DNA of 6,499 nucleotides from CAIXSC01 sp040381235 (GTDB taxonomy: Bacteria; Planctomycetota; Planctomycetia; Pirellulales; Pirellulaceae): the NCBI GenBank assembly GCA_040381235.1, contig JBEIHS010000426.1:1-6499 (forward strand). The letters are read 5' to 3'. Shown here piece after piece: positions 6,387 through 6,499 of the stretch (positions are counted from its first letter, which is position 1; each line of letters starts with the position of its first letter). The position numbers and the translations under genes were made by a program. The notes under the pieces are model-generated. The model did not search any database. It saw only the letters and a program-made list of their open reading frames with translations, and was not told the DNA's origin.

Positions 6387-6499
6387 AGACCTGGTGCGTA
6401 TTTCCCGTTCGGCAGCCGTTCGCCAAGCCGTCCCGCCGCGCCGCCGGAGAATTGGCACGGCATAATTGCCAACCAGGCGGAAGAACGGGGGACGACGTC
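6387..6499. other. Non-coding tail with one inverted repeat
   Basis: No convincing gene is visible in these bases. TTGGCA at 6452-6457 is mirrored by TGCCAA at 6467-6472 with a 9-base AT-containing spacer, which could be a small operator for a gene beyond the window edge. Nothing else stands out. Confidence 0.4.

Noticed and set aside
6453..6469. Sigma-54 promoter (TGGCACG ... TTGC)
   Set aside because: The GG and GC elements are 14 bases apart where 12 is needed, and this spacing is strict for sigma-54.
5417..6472. Minus-strand open frame of 351 codons opposite the propeller gene
   Set aside because: It overlaps clear PQQ-like blade repeats on the other strand and shows no recognisable motif.

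Overview
The window is GC-rich DNA that looks like a chromosomal segment of a planctomycete, probably of the Pirellulales type. This rests on three things: a secreted lipoprotein with a PQQ-like beta-propeller and a WPWFLGP-type entry motif, a very large SWIM/SNF2 protein, and an intergenic array of GGGAGC-stem hairpins. The assignment is inferred from gene style and composition, not from a marker gene.

Layout. Bases 1-505 hold a non-coding tandem array of a roughly 110-bp unit. Each unit carries two strong hairpins with almost the same stem and complementary loops (TCC and GGA), plus a weaker imperfect hairpin. Bases 506-560 carry a separate hairpin just past the end of the next gene. Bases 561-4520 (minus strand) encode a 1319-residue SNF2-family ATPase. 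It has an N-terminal SWIM zinc finger, a long Pro-rich linker built from short in-frame DNA repeats, a large middle region I cannot name, and a complete two-lobed helicase motor. A low-complexity insertion with three perfect 12-bp repeats lies between the lobes. Bases 4521-4693 are a divergent intergenic region with a 10-bp perfect inverted repeat. Bases 4694-6358 (plus strand) encode a 554-residue lipoprotein with about eight PQQ-like propeller blades. The last 141 bases hold two inverted repeats and no gene.

The two genes are transcribed away from each other and could share the control region. Nothing ties them functionally: one product is a cytoplasmic DNA translocase, the other a lipid-anchored protein outside the cytoplasm. 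I see no transposase, integrase, tRNA, rRNA, CRISPR array or recognisable defence cassette. The most unusual parts are the hairpin array and the repeat-driven elaboration of the SNF2 protein.
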